From positions 16,558,681 through 16,622,680 of the forward strand of contig CM119271.1 in NCBI GenBank assembly GCA_051294375.1: a stretch of DNA of 64,000 nt, read 5' to 3'. The DNA is from Paraspadella gotoi. Taxonomy: Eukaryota > Chaetognatha. The stretch's first letter is position 1, and the number at the start of each line of letters is the position of its first letter. This document shows, one piece after another, positions 11,408 through 21,714 of this stretch. The position numbers and the translations under genes were made by a program. The notes under the pieces were generated by a model. The model made no database searches. It saw only the letters and a list, made by a program, of their open reading frames with translations, and was not told the DNA's origin.

Positions 11408-11600
11408 TCAAGCCTTTAAATCAAACTTGATCACGTGACATGGATGCGTAGTTGTTTCCTTGTCGACGTATCCGCCGAAACAAAAGGCGCCAATGACTCG
11501 GTTCCGCTTCTTAACGGCGACAGCGGCGTGCAGCATCAGTCCGCCGCCGTCGACGCAGAGCTCCGCCGGAAGGTCGGGCTCATCTTTCCAAGTCGAGTTT
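11408..11600 (-). CDS. Exon 4: Kelch blade 6 and stop
   Basis: Acceptor AACCAG|A completes the Arg codon opened by exon 3. The exon reads NSTWKDEPDLPAEL, then LMLHAAVAVKKRN, AFCFGGYVD and CHVIKFDLKA-stop, a textbook Kelch repeat. It lies 2.0 kb from exon 3 on the same strand. The reading YDA/R/NSTWKDEP across the junction forms the usual YD-x-R-x-x-x-W Kelch turn, which supports the join. The plus-strand frame here is its shadow. Confidence 0.78.
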
Positions 11601-14600
11601 CTGGTTTCAGGTGGTGGTGGGGTTCAAAGAAATATTATATTTAGTTATTTGATGACTTTAATCTGTGATTTATTTGTGATCACTCTGTATTAAAAAGTCG
11701 TGAATGCGTCGTGTACGCATCCAGAAAAAAAATCTTAAAAGTAGTATTGATCGAGCCTGCTAGCTATTAAAGAAAATCAATGAAAAAATCCGGAAAAAAA
11801 ACCAATGCTTGATGCGATAACGAATTATTAATGTAATAGTAAATTATTGATGTAATAGGATATATTGATTGTGATGATAACCAATTATTGACGCGATTTG
11901 ATAACCAAATATTGATGCGATATTATCCAATAATTGATGCGATGATAACCAAATGATTGATGTGATGATAACCAAATGATTGATGTGATGATAACCAAAT
12001 GATTGATGCGATGATAGTCATCATTGATGTGATGATAATCATTCATCGATACGATAATAGTCATTCATTGACGCGATGAAACATTCATCGTAAATAAAAC
12101 AAACAAATGCGTGTATGAGTGAAGAGAAGAGAAAGAGAGAGAGAAAGAGAAAGAAAGAGAGAGAGAAAGAAAGAGAATAAATCCACGAAAATCTCGGATG
12201 TAAATTTGGGATTTTGTATTGAAAAAAAAGCGCGGATTGAGGCGACTTACCACCGGTCTCTCTCTCTTAACCCTTCCTCTCTCCTCTTTATCCGAGCCGG
12301 TCTATCCACACGGTCACTTTGCCCTCGTCTTTGGCAATGACCTTAGATTGACCGGACACAGGAATAGGGCCGAGGCGACCGTAAGGTCAAGTTGGTCCGG
12401 GCGATGATAAAAGTGGATCAGGAGAGAGCTCGTCTCACTTCTTTTCTAATTCTCTTACATCGTCACAATTCTTCACCTTCTCCTCACTTTTATTATTACT
12501 ATTTTCGTCTTCTACAGGATTAAATTTTTTCAAAAAACGAACGATCACGCAAGAGATCGTACAGTGAGAGAGAGACAGAGAGAAAGACAGAGGAAAGACA
12601 GAGAGAAACAGAGAGAGACAGAGAGAAGAAAGCTGGACAGCCGCTGGAAGGCAGCTGTACAGTCACTGCATAGCCTGAACTCGTTTTTAAACGGTTCAGA
12701 TAAGGCAGCGCCTGACAAAAATAAGAAGAAAAATATATATAAAAGAAAGGCAAAAAAATGTTACAATTTTTTCCAATCATAGCTTGTAAAAGATTTTATT
12801 TTTATTTGTATTAAAATTAAGATATAGCTGCTCATTAAAAAGGTCTTTTTATTTCTCATGTTTTTTATTGTTTCAAAGATTTCTTTATGAATTTCATCTT
12901 CAATGTTATTTACTGCAATATGTAAATAAGATTAAAGCGTTTCTATAAAATAATTTGGATATTATATTGAGTACTATAATCTCATTTGAATATGGCAGTA
13001 AATCATAATGAAGTGGAAATTCAAACAAAAAATAATTGAATCAAATGTAATATTTAATATTTAATATTTTTAACTTACTATGATCACACACTTTTGTAAA
13101 ACTTTATCATAATTCATAATAATTTTTATTTAAAAAAAAACGGTAAGTCCCAGCCAAACCTATAAAATCGTAGTAGTTTTTATATAAAAACAGCGTGACG
13201 CCGACGACGACGACGACGACGCCGACGACGACGACGACGACGACGACTACGTCACAAAGAAGCAATCCTAAAACATTAAATAGAGCCAGGACCTGGCTCG
13301 ATAAAAAGCGGCTGGAAGGCAAGCGCACCAGTGGTTTTGATGTAAAGTATTATCAATTTGCCTTTTTGGAACTTAAACGTCAGGGAATTTACTAATAAAA
13401 TGATCAAATATCAATCATATTCAATCAGTTAATAGTAATAACAAATATTTTCATTTCACTCCCATTTAAAATCCGAGTATAATCTATGTTTCGACTACTT
13501 AATATTAATTGTAAAATAATGTTTCATTGAATTAATACTATTAATCTCTTCAGTTAAATAACTAATCCCCTCGTTTCAAACCTCGCATCATAGATCCCGA
13601 CTTTTTTAGAAATTTGACCAAGCTTGCTGCCCCCAACGACCAGAAACTTTGACCCAGTGATCGGGGTCATCGTTTGGGTGCAGATTGATCGCCCTATTCC
13701 CGTATCAGTCAGTCGACTCCAGGCTGCGGTCTTCATCTCAAGGGAGAAAAAACCCTCGGCAATTTCTTCTCCACAGATTCCACCGTGGAGAAAAACCTTG
13801 GTTCTGAGCCGGGCCACGCCAAAGTTGGCTCTGGGAGAGGGAGGTGTACCGGATGTCTCCGGCAGGGAAAAGTTGTTGGGCCCTGGATCATAGCGGAGCA
13901 ATTGGTTGTTGGCAAAGCGGCCTGGTTGCCCTTCCCATTGAGACCAGTCGCCGCCCTGGAGACGGGGTACAAAAAAGGTTGTCTTTAGTTTTTAAAAATA
14001 CATATACTCACATATCTCGTACTACAAGCACACTTCAATAAAATTCTTTGATAAAATCAATTTTTTCAATATATCTATCACTATTTACTTTTTTAAATGT
14101 GCTACCTGGAGAAATCCTGCAAATGTGAGTCCAAGCTTTGGCCCACAGCCACCAAAATAGTACAAAGCACCTTCATATTCCCAGCCACAAAGGTGGCTTC
14201 TTGGAGCTGGGAGTTGGCCAACGGGATTGATCTTTTCAAACCTCCCTGTTAGATCGAGGGTATAAAGCTTATTGGAAGCTTTGCCCTCAGCAAGCCCACC
14301 AAATAGGTAGATGGATTCTTTAGTTGCAACGCCTATGGCTGAGGTTGTTGGCGGTGGCACATCGCCTGATGCTTTGATTCGTTGCCAAGAGTTGTCCTTT
14401 GGATCCATGACAAAAAGGTCAACAGGTAGAAAAAAAAGTGCTCCATTTGGCTGCTCTTGATATCCTCCCCAAATATAAATCTTTCCCTTGAAGGAAACTG
14501 CGATTATCCCGACGCCAATCGGGAATCGATTTGCTGTCGCGTGATGCGAGCGGAAGATCGGAGGAGCCTCAACCAATTCCACTGGAATAGGATCAGGCAG

Positions 14601-17222
14601 CCGAATGGTCCGTGCATGGAAAGTTGAACCTTAAAATTTAAAATTTATAAATAATTACACTAAAGTATCATTGTTCATATCTTTACCTTTGAGGCAAATC
14701 ATGGGCATTCTTAGAATAAATGTGGAGTTTCCTGTAGCATGTTCTTGAACCGTGAAACTATCCTTTTCGTGCAAGCACAAAAAAAAGAAATCGTCAGAAA
14801 TAAAAAAAATTTTATGGATGTAAAACAACTCTTCATGGGGCCAACTTTGCTCTGAAAATGTATACTCTGCCACAAAAGCAAATTGAGCTAATTTCTTGAC
14901 AAGTTTACGAGGTAAGGCGCACAAAGTACAGAATGTAGCCACTAAATGTGATCTTAAATGCTCGTAAAACTCCTGGTTTATTTTGTTTTGCAGAATAGTC
15001 ACTTCTTCTGGAGAAAAAAAAGATTCTCCCCTTGTCTGGACATATCTTATGACCTCAGATGCCATGAGTATGCATGATGATTTTTTAATTACAATTTTTA
15101 TCATCTGAACTATGATTTGCCAGCATCTCCATCTTGTGAACGATTTGGAAGAATCAAAAATGTATTTCACATATTCTACAAACGCGGTGGATGAGTGTTT
15201 CTTCTTAAACATATCCTTAAGTAACAAGGTTGAAGCGCACCTCAATACATTGATATGCTTTTGCCCAATGTTTGAGCGAACAACCTCTTTACCAATTGGT
15301 GAAGAATTCGTGATGAGGAAAATACCAATGATAAGTTCCTCCAATTTTTTGTCAATGACATAAAAGGAAGACCATGATTTAGTTCCTTGGTCAACCACAA
15401 CTTGATGTAGTATGGCCAGCCTGCAAGCGATACTAGCTTGGTCTTGTGTAAGCGACTTCTCCAGCTTTTCATAAAATCTATCCTCAGATATATAAAAATC
15501 ACTTCTCAGAAATACTTTGCCAAGGGCAGCCAGGATACGAATATTTTCAGTGAGAAGCACCATCGTGCCTCTTCTGTACAATTTATCCATATCCTCTCCC
15601 AAACGACCAATTTCTTGTTTGATCGTCATGGCCAGAATGTGAAGGAAGCCCCCCAGCTCATCTGAGATTGTTCTGTCATCAAAAATCGCGCAAATCATAA
15701 CTAGAAACATTGGAAAAGTCATTAAGTTGATCATGGAGGAACTGCTTTTGTACTTTTGTCTAATTGCTTCACGTTTTTTATCCTGGTCATCGCAAAACTG
15801 AAAACGATTCACAAATTCTAAACTGTGGTCTTTGGATAAAGGCGCAATAGTAAACTCTGTCACATCAGCCACAATTCCTTTGAGCAAGTCTCTGGATTTT
15901 GGTCGAGTGAGAAACAAAAAAGAACTGCTGCCAAAGACCGATGAACCAGAAATGTTTTTCCGTAGAAAATTCCTAGCAATGGGTTTGGATGAACAATCAT
16001 CCAACCCATCAAGTATCCAGAGCAAGTTTGATGACTTATTGATCAACGTTTCATGCAAGTTGCTGTAATTTTCTAAATGATGGTGTTGAATAATAATATT
16101 TTCAAACAAATCCTTTGAAAAATCGAGATGTTTAATCATTAAGTGGAAAACCATGAAAAAGCTCGTCAAGCATTCATCATTGGCCCATTTGTAGGTTATG
16201 TTTTTGGCAACTGTGGTTTTTCCAAAGCCACCATTGGCACAGATCAGCAGTTTTAGACTTTTTTGATTTTCAATCTCGGACACGAGACCCTGGAAAAAGC
16301 AGTCAATTGTCGTTGTGCTTTCCAGCCTTGGTTTCCAAGTGGTTTTTCCCAAAACTTCATCATCATCGTCACTATCCTCATCGAGGCAAAGATTTTGCTT
16401 TTCCATTTCATTGGTAATTTTTTTGAAACCAACGTCAATGTAATCTTTGGATACGTCCAGCTGTTGCCTCGATCCTGGCACGTAGAAGATCTTGCACATT
16501 TGCTTCACATCTTCTTTGAAATCCTTTGACATTTCCGCAGAATCTTTGAACTCTTTGCTTTTTCTTGATGGTACCTGATTCAAAGGATACAGCGTCTTTA
16601 AATTTTGATGCGATAATCCTTTCCTTAGCTGAGGCGCTTTTTCTCTCTTCATAAAATTTTCAAAATCTGTGTTGTACATTTCTAAGAGAAGCGCATAAAT
16701 TTGTTCCATTCGATCCTGGTTATGAATTTCTTCCAGAAGAAGTTTGGTCAAATATTCCTCCCACTTTTGGCGAATATCAGGATAATCTTGGAACAGTTCC
16801 CGACAAATGACGACAATCTCGCCAAAGGCAACAACAAAGTTCAAAACATTCATCTCCTTAACGTTTGTATGGGCGTATTCGTTCCGTTTGTCCTTCAGCT
16901 TCTTTAGAAGTTCCAGGTTTTTCACGAACTTTTGCAGAACGTGATAAAGGAAAGTAACGTCGGCTTGGTCCAAATCGGGAACGTCTTCGCCTTCGAATTT
17001 GATGGTCGACATTTTGTTGGCGAACCTGAACTTCTTGATGTGCTCGATGTTCTCCACGCACCACTTTTTCCACAATTCCCCGTCTTCCCATGGTTGCTCT
17101 GTGTGACGAGGGAGTTCGACTTGGACCAAGTCTTTGAGGATCAAGGGACTTCCCTCAAACGAAAATTGCAAGAGTTTCAGATGAAATAATTTGTTGGAGG
17201 CGAGTGGATTCTTGTCCGTCAT
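11408..17222 (-). CDS. HEPN-NACHT-Kelch protein, four exons, 1,217 aa
   Basis: Four minus-strand exons (17222-14687, 14629-14106, 13982-13582, 11600-11408) join without a stop. Intron phases 1, 0 and 2 agree at every junction. Residues ~15-145 form a DZIP3-type HEPN domain with the R-x4-H motif RNEYAH (113-118). Residues ~305-480 form a NACHT NTPase: Walker A ANGGFGKTT (329-337, first Gly replaced by Ala), Walker B LWILDGLDD (401-409), sensor LFLTR (436-440). Residues ~540-845 are helical and unassigned. Residues ~880-1217 are six Kelch repeats (Gly-Gly at 900, 956, 1005, 1087, 1137, 1196), most like the KLHDC1/2 group, ending three residues past the last strand with no cullin box. HEPN domains with this motif are commonly RNases and NACHT proteins are oligomerising switches. 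An intracellular innate-sensor role is inference. No signal peptide is visible. The fusion is the most unusual feature. Confidence 0.85.
11601..13581 (-). other. Intron 3 (about 2.0 kb) with minisatellite and GC-rich blocks
   Basis: Contains a ~23-bp minisatellite (GATGATAACCAAATGATTGA unit, 11830-12080), a GA run (12120-12175), a GC-rich block at 12260-12400 whose minus frame reads PIPVSGQSKVIAKDEGKVTV and could be an alternative exon, a GA run at 12560-12630, and a (CGA)n run at 13198-13250. A segment at 13000-13110 (GAAGTGGAAATTCAAACAAA) recurs at 37912. Confidence 0.6.
13261..13395 (+). CDS. Small open frame, antisense within intron 3, unknown
   Basis: Downstream of a (GAC)n run the plus frame reads NRARTWLDKKRLEGKRTSGF then DVKYYQFAFLELKRQGIY-stop. 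Residue composition is protein-like. There is no start codon outside the trinucleotide run and no splice signal I trust. It may be a transposon fragment or an exon of an unseen plus-strand gene. Confidence 0.25.
   Translation, partial: SNPKTLNRARTWLDKKRLEGKRTSGFDVKYYQFAFLELKRQGIY
13582..13982 (-). CDS. Exon 3: Kelch blades 4-5
   Basis: Acceptor CTAAAG|ACAACC, donor GCGAG|GTTTGA, phase 2. Encodes NNQLLRYDPGPNNFSLPETS, then KVFLHGG and KFLVVGG. Reading on past the donor reaches a stop at 13554 after only five blades, so I prefer the spliced model that closes the propeller with exon 4. Confidence 0.8.
14106..14629 (-). CDS. Exon 2: Kelch blades 1-3
   Basis: Acceptor TTTTAAG|GTTC, donor CCAG|GTAGCA. 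Codes for residues 846-1020 with the Kelch signatures IYIWGG, IYLFGG and LYYFGG and the linker LPAPRSHLCGWEYEGALYYF typical of KLHDC-type propellers. Reading through the donor gives only VAHLKK before a stop. Confidence 0.88.
14630..14686 (-). other. 57-nt intron 1 at the NACHT/Kelch boundary
   Basis: GTAAAGATATG...AAATTTTAAG, phase 1. It separates the HEPN-NACHT module from the propeller exactly. The in-frame stop inside it means retention would remove the Kelch half. Confidence 0.8.
14687..17222 (-). CDS. Exon 1: HEPN and NACHT module (residues 1-845)
   Basis: The start ATG (17222) has A at -3. The exon carries HEPN, an acidic linker (DEDSDDDDE, 281-289), NACHT and a C-terminal helical region. 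The donor is AAAG|GTAAAG. Without splicing, the frame runs to TAA at 14655, adding KDMNNDTLV after KG to give an 855-residue protein, which is what a single-exon gene finder would report. No frameshift or internal stop occurs in 2.5 kb, so the gene looks intact. Confidence 0.9.
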
Positions 17223-17254
17223 GATGGAAGCTCTGTCGTGATAAGAGTGGTCAT
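17219..17254 (-). CDS. Upstream ORF, 11 codons, overlapping the main start codon
   Basis: ATG at 17254-17252 opens an 11-residue frame (MTTLITTELPS) whose TGA (17221-17219) overlaps the main ATG as ATGA. The uATG lacks a purine at -3, the main ATG has one. Such an arrangement could permit leaky scanning or reinitiation. Whether it is in the mRNA depends on an unknown transcription start. Confidence 0.4.
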   Translation of the reverse strand: MTTLITTELPS

Positions 17255-17911
17255 AGGAAAGTCGATGCGCAAAATATACTTTTCATTACACATATGTATC
17301 CAATATCAAATTGAAACCGAAGAAAAATGTAATGATTCAACTAGGTAGAAGATAAATATTTTCATTGTATTCATTCAGTACATTTAGTATTATCATAATG
17401 ATACAAACTGTCAATTTAAAAGCAACAACACATTTTAAAAACCATCCAATTTAAGTTAAAGCTACAAAATTATTAAAAATGAAGAATTATGTTCTTTTCT
17501 TTATTTTAACTTGGTTCCGCCTCCCAAATTTTTTGGTAGATAAGTAAAAATAAATAAGTAAAAGATCAAATGTTTAAGATAAGTGATAAGAGGTCATCAT
17601 AACTTTTGTGCCGAGTCTCACAACCTTGGACTAAGTAGTGGTCGATCTTATCAAATGCACTTTGACTTTCAGTTTAATTTTAAGTTCTCTGAAAGATTTT
17701 GATTAAAGAATTAACATTAACATTAACAATCGGTTATATTGTTAATCATTTAAGAATAAAAAATGGGTTAAGAAATAAGAAGATTGGTTATAACGAAATT
17801 TCCTTTTCAATGACTCTACTAAAAACTTTCTTTACATTGCGTGATTTCAGATTAAGAAGGGGAGAGAGAAAAAGAGAAAGAGAGAGAAAAAGAGCGAGTA
17901 CTAGAGACAAG

Positions 17912-17967
<56 letters not shown>

Positions 17968-18640
17968 GAAAAAAATTAGTGAAGAGTCTGGAAAGAAAGA
18001 GGGGCCGAGAGGCGGTCGTCTTAATCAAAACCCTTTTATCATTGCGGACTCAGCATTAAGTATTCATGGTCATTAATTGGAAGGTCTCTGTGGGGGACAA
18101 GGGGGTGATAAAGGAAAGGAAGGAAAGGAAGGAAAAAAAGGAAAAAGAGGAAAGAAAGAAAAGTGAAAAAAATAAAGGATGAAGAGGGATGATAAACAAA
18201 AGAGAAGACTAAAAAAGGTGGGGTCTGGAGGGGCTTGATAAAAAGAAGAGAAGATTTAAAAAGGTGGGGTCTGGAGGGGCTTGCTAAATTATAGAAAGGA
18301 TCTTGAAGGGAGATTTAAAAAGTTTGATCTGGAGGAAAATGAAAAAAAATAAGCTCTCTTTTCCGAGAGTGCTCCATTTCTGTTCGTTTATCCCAGAATT
18401 TAATTTTAACCTCAAGAGATAACCTAAATATATTTTTGAACTTATAGACAAATCCTTAAATCTAACTGTAATCCTTTTTCCTAATCCTGAACCCTACTCC
18501 TGCACCCTAATCCTGAACCCTTATCCCTAATTTTTTAACCTTAACCTCTAAACCTTAACAATAGTCCTTAACCCAAATCCATAACTCTAATGAAGAACCA
18601 AATCCCTAACCTTAATCACTAACCTAATCCCTAAATAAAA
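17255..18640. other. Intergenic: AT-rich, (GA)n, degenerate array
   Basis: 17255-17860 is AT-rich, probably the upstream region of the HEPN-NACHT-Kelch gene. A GA run spans 17868-17965, purine-rich tracts 18090-18190, a 60-bp duplication with AAGGTGGGGTCTGGAGGGGC at 18214 and 18261, then the motif CTCTCTTTTCCGAGAGTGCT (18355) followed by CCTAA-type units to 18640. No gene supported. Confidence 0.55.
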
Positions 18641-19440
18641 TGGGGCATCCAGTGAAAATAAGGTTAAAAAGGCTTGGGTCTGGAGGGAGACAAATAAAAT
18701 AGACTTTGGGTCTAGCGGAGGAGGATAAAAAAAGACTTGTGGGTCTTGAGGGTTGAGGTCTTGTGGTCTTGAGGTCTTGAGGGGTGTCGGTAAAAATATT
18801 TGGGATCTGGAAGGGGGTGATAAAAAAATTTGGGATCTGGAAGGGGGTGATAAAAATATTTGGGATCTAGAAGGGGGTGATAAAAAAAGGCTGGCAACGA
18901 CGAAAAACGGATTATTGCGCCACAAGAGAATTCCGGAGGCTGAAAGAAATGTGAGGAGGAAGAGGGTGAAGAGGAGGACAAAGAGGAGAAAGAGGAGGAG
19001 GAAGAAGAGGAGGAGCGAGAAGAGGAAGAGGAAGAAGAGGAGGAGGTAAAGGAAGAAGATGAAGAGGAAGAAAAGAAAGAGGAGGAAGAAGAGGAAAAGG
19101 AGGAAGAGAAAGAGGAGGAAGAGAAGGAGGAGGAAGAGGAAGAAGAAGGGAAGAGGAGGAAAAAGAAGAGGAAGAGGAGGAGGAAGAGGATGAAGAAAAT
19201 GAAGAGGAGGAGGAAGATGAGGGAGAAGAGGAGGATACATAAAGAGCGAAACTCTAGCAAATGATGGAGAAGAAATTGATGCGGAAGGACAAAGAATGAA
19301 TGCTGGGGAACAGATTTTGATGGAGTCGGCGACGGAAATGATGTGAACGATGGAGAAAGGATGGACATTGTGACATTGATTTGGGCAAGGAGGAAACATG
19401 GTGACATGATTTGGGCAAGGCGGAAACATGTTGACAATGA
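18641..19440. repeat. 30-bp tandem repeat and long GA-rich tract
   Basis: TTTGGGATCTGGAAGGGGGT recurs every 30 bp at 18798-18883. 18940-19245 is nearly pure GAGGAAGAG-type sequence. TGATTTGGGCAAGG-type 29-bp duplication lies at 19375-19430. Long frames on either strand are repeat translations. Confidence 0.75.
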
Positions 19441-19573
19441 TCCATACATAATGATGTACACGCTGATGCCGAAAAAAATAACTCGAAGCCGCAAATGACT
19501 ACTTACTATTGACCACTGACCATACCAGTCTTCACCAAGATTTTAGTCACCCTAAGTTAGGGCCTAACACTGG

Positions 19574-19758
19574 ATGCAGTTTCCACTGGCAAATCGAATG
19601 GAGCTTTCTCTAGAAATGAGGGAGAGACAGCTTTTCAGTCAAGTCAGCGATTTCGCTGAGACTCAGTCTCACTTTTCTGGAATCAAAACTGAAAATGTCT
19701 TCGTCGTTGGGATACTTTTTTCGCTCCACGTGATTTTAAAAGTTTTTGACGCGATAGA

Positions 19759-19762
<4 letters not shown>
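19574..19762 (+). CDS. Small open frame with C-terminal hydrophobic stretch, unknown
   Basis: ATG-initiated 62-residue frame: an N-terminal half including MELSLEMRERQLFSQVSDFA, then VFVVGILFSLHVILKVF, which could span a membrane. It stops just before a (GA)n run. No homology recognised. It could be a first exon of the plus-strand gene downstream or a chance frame. Confidence 0.2.
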
Positions 19763-19809
<47 letters not shown>

Positions 19810-20007
19810 TGAAGGAGGGAGTGAGGGAGAGAGGAAAAGAGAGAGGGAGAGGGATTTAACCAAGATATGCCTCGCCCCCTCAATTAATCCCGTTTAGTAT
19901 CTTTGTTACTTTAGCTTCTCCGTGAAATTCAAATGCCAGAGAAAGGAAAGAAGAGAAAGAGAAGTTATATGTAGAAAAGAGAGGGAGAGACAGAAAAGGA
20001 AAGTAGA

Positions 20008-20053
<46 letters not shown>

Positions 20054-20129
20054 CTTCTTCGGCGTCTTTACAATAGACAAACAGGGTTAAAAGAGAAAAA
20101 AAAAGAGCTGACGATAGGTGGCCCTGTTT

Positions 20130-20196
<67 letters not shown>

Positions 20197-20220
20197 TTAA
20201 GAAAAAAAGAGCAACGCTTC
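19763..20220. repeat. (GA)n and (CT)n microsatellite cluster
   Basis: GA runs at 19760-19806 and 20011-20051, then CT at 20138-20192. The opposite-sense runs could pair as a hairpin of more than 40 bp. Confidence 0.85.
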
Positions 20221-20249
20221 ACGATTTTGACTTTTAATGTTTTTTCTTT

Positions 20250-20985
20250 CTTTTGATGAAATTATTAGATGGTGAAGAAGGAGGGGACGGCAGAAGGAAG
20301 GGAGAGGAAGGGAAGGTGATAAGAGGGAGGGGAAGGGAGAAGGAGAGGGAGAGGAGGGAAGGGATAAGAGAGAGGAAGGAAGGCAGAAGTAGAGAGGGAG
20401 AGGGAGGGGAGAAAGGGATAAAGAGGGAGGGGAAGGAGAAGGAGGAAGGGAGAAGGAGGGAAAGGGGATAAGAGGGAGGAGACGGAAAGAAGGAGAAGGG
20501 AAGAGGAGGGGAAGGGGATAAGAGGGAGGGGAAGGGAGAAGGAAGAGGAGAGGAGGGGAGGGGGATAAGGGGGAGAGGGAAGGGAGAAGGAGAGGGAAGA
20601 GAGGGAGAAGGAAGGGGATAAGAGAGGGAAGGGAGAGGAAAGAAGGAGAGGGAGAGGGAGGGGGAGGGAAAAGAGGAGGGGAAAGGGAGAAGGAGAGGGA
20701 GAGGGGGAGGGGAAGGGGATAAGAGGGAGGGGAATGGGAAGGAGAGGGAGTGGAGGGGAAGGGGATAAAGGGAGGGGAATGGGAAGGAGAGGAGAGGAGG
20801 GGAAAGGGATAAGAGGGAGGAGACGGAAGAAGGATAGGGAGAGGAGGGGAAGGGGATAAGAGGGAGGGGAATGGAGAAGGAGGGAAGGGGATAGAAAGGG
20901 GAGGATAGGGGAGGATAGGGGAAGGGATAGAAGGAAGGATAGGGGGAGGATAGAAGGGGAGGATAGGGGAGGACGTGATTGGAAT
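20250..20985. repeat. Homopurine minisatellite, about 0.7 kb
   Basis: Nearly all G and A on the plus strand. Irregular ~50-bp units contain GGGGATAAGAGGGAGGGGAA. The long minus-strand Pro/Ser/Leu frame is a repeat artefact. Confidence 0.85.
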
Positions 20986-21584
20986 TAACAATATTTTCTA
21001 AGGCGTTTTGGTAAAGATGACAGTTATTAATATGTTGTTGTTTATGTATTTATGTATTAATGTTTTATGTATTAATATGTATTAATTATTAATTGATTTG
21101 TTATTTGGTTATTTATGTAATTTATGTTTGTTTATTTAAATTTTCTATACCCTACATTTCATCTCTTTTCTCCTCTTTTTTCCTTTTTCCCTCCTCCCTA
21201 CTATCTCTCTCTCTCCCCCTCTCACTCTCTCTCTCTCTCAGTCGGTCGACGTCGAACCTTTTGCTCTTTTCTCTGATTCTCCGATTTCTTGGAAAAGCGG
21301 AGTGAGAGAGGAACTGGAGGAAGGGTTGCTGAACAGGTGAGAGGGAGAGAGGGAGGAATGGAGGGAGAAAGAAAGAGAGAAGAGGAAAAGAGGAAGTAGA
21401 GGGAGAGAGAGAAGAGACAGATTATATCTTAATATAAGGAGGGGTTGCCAATTTGGAGAAAGGACAGAAAAAAGAGAGAGAGAGAGAGAAAGAAAGAGAG
21501 AGAGAGAGAGAGAAAGAAAGAAATAGAGAGAGAGAGAGCTCTCAACCAACTCCATCTCAATAATTCCTTCTTTTCTTCTTCCAG
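20986..21584. other. Intergenic to exon A: AT-rich, CT/GA runs
   Basis: TTAATGTATTAA-type repeats at 21030-21130, CT runs at 21200-21240, GA runs at 21290-21420 and 21470-21540. CT-rich sequence at 21563-21584 forms the polypyrimidine tract of exon A. No upstream exon could be identified. Confidence 0.45.
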
Positions 21585-21714
21585 TTCTTTCTCTCCGTCA
21601 TCTTCTTTCTCTTCTCAATCAAACGACGATTTTCATTTTTACCAAATTCGGCCAAAGATCGAGAGACGAGAATCCGCCGGAAGATTCGACGGATCAGACG
21701 GACGTCCGGTTCAG
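21585..21714 (+). CDS. Exon A of the Ser/Pro-rich gene
   Basis: The frame reads SSFSPSSSFSSQSNDDFHFY, then QIRPKIERRESAGRFDG and SDGRPVQ up to the donor CAG|GTGATT. It begins with one nucleotide of a split codon. Confidence 0.5.

Noticed and set aside
11435-11693. Plus-strand frames over exon 4 of the Kelch gene
   Set aside because: The minus strand gives a Kelch repeat that completes the propeller in phase; the plus frames lack domains.
15112-17189. Short plus- and minus-strand frames inside exon 1
   Set aside because: Shadows of the 2.5-kb HEPN-NACHT exon.
18587-19494. Two overlapping minus-strand frames of 260-280 residues
   Set aside because: Mostly translation of the GA-rich tract and the 30-bp tandem repeat; no start context, splice sites or domain.
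20197-20991. 264-residue Pro/Ser/Leu minus-strand frame
   Set aside because: Translation of a homopurine minisatellite.
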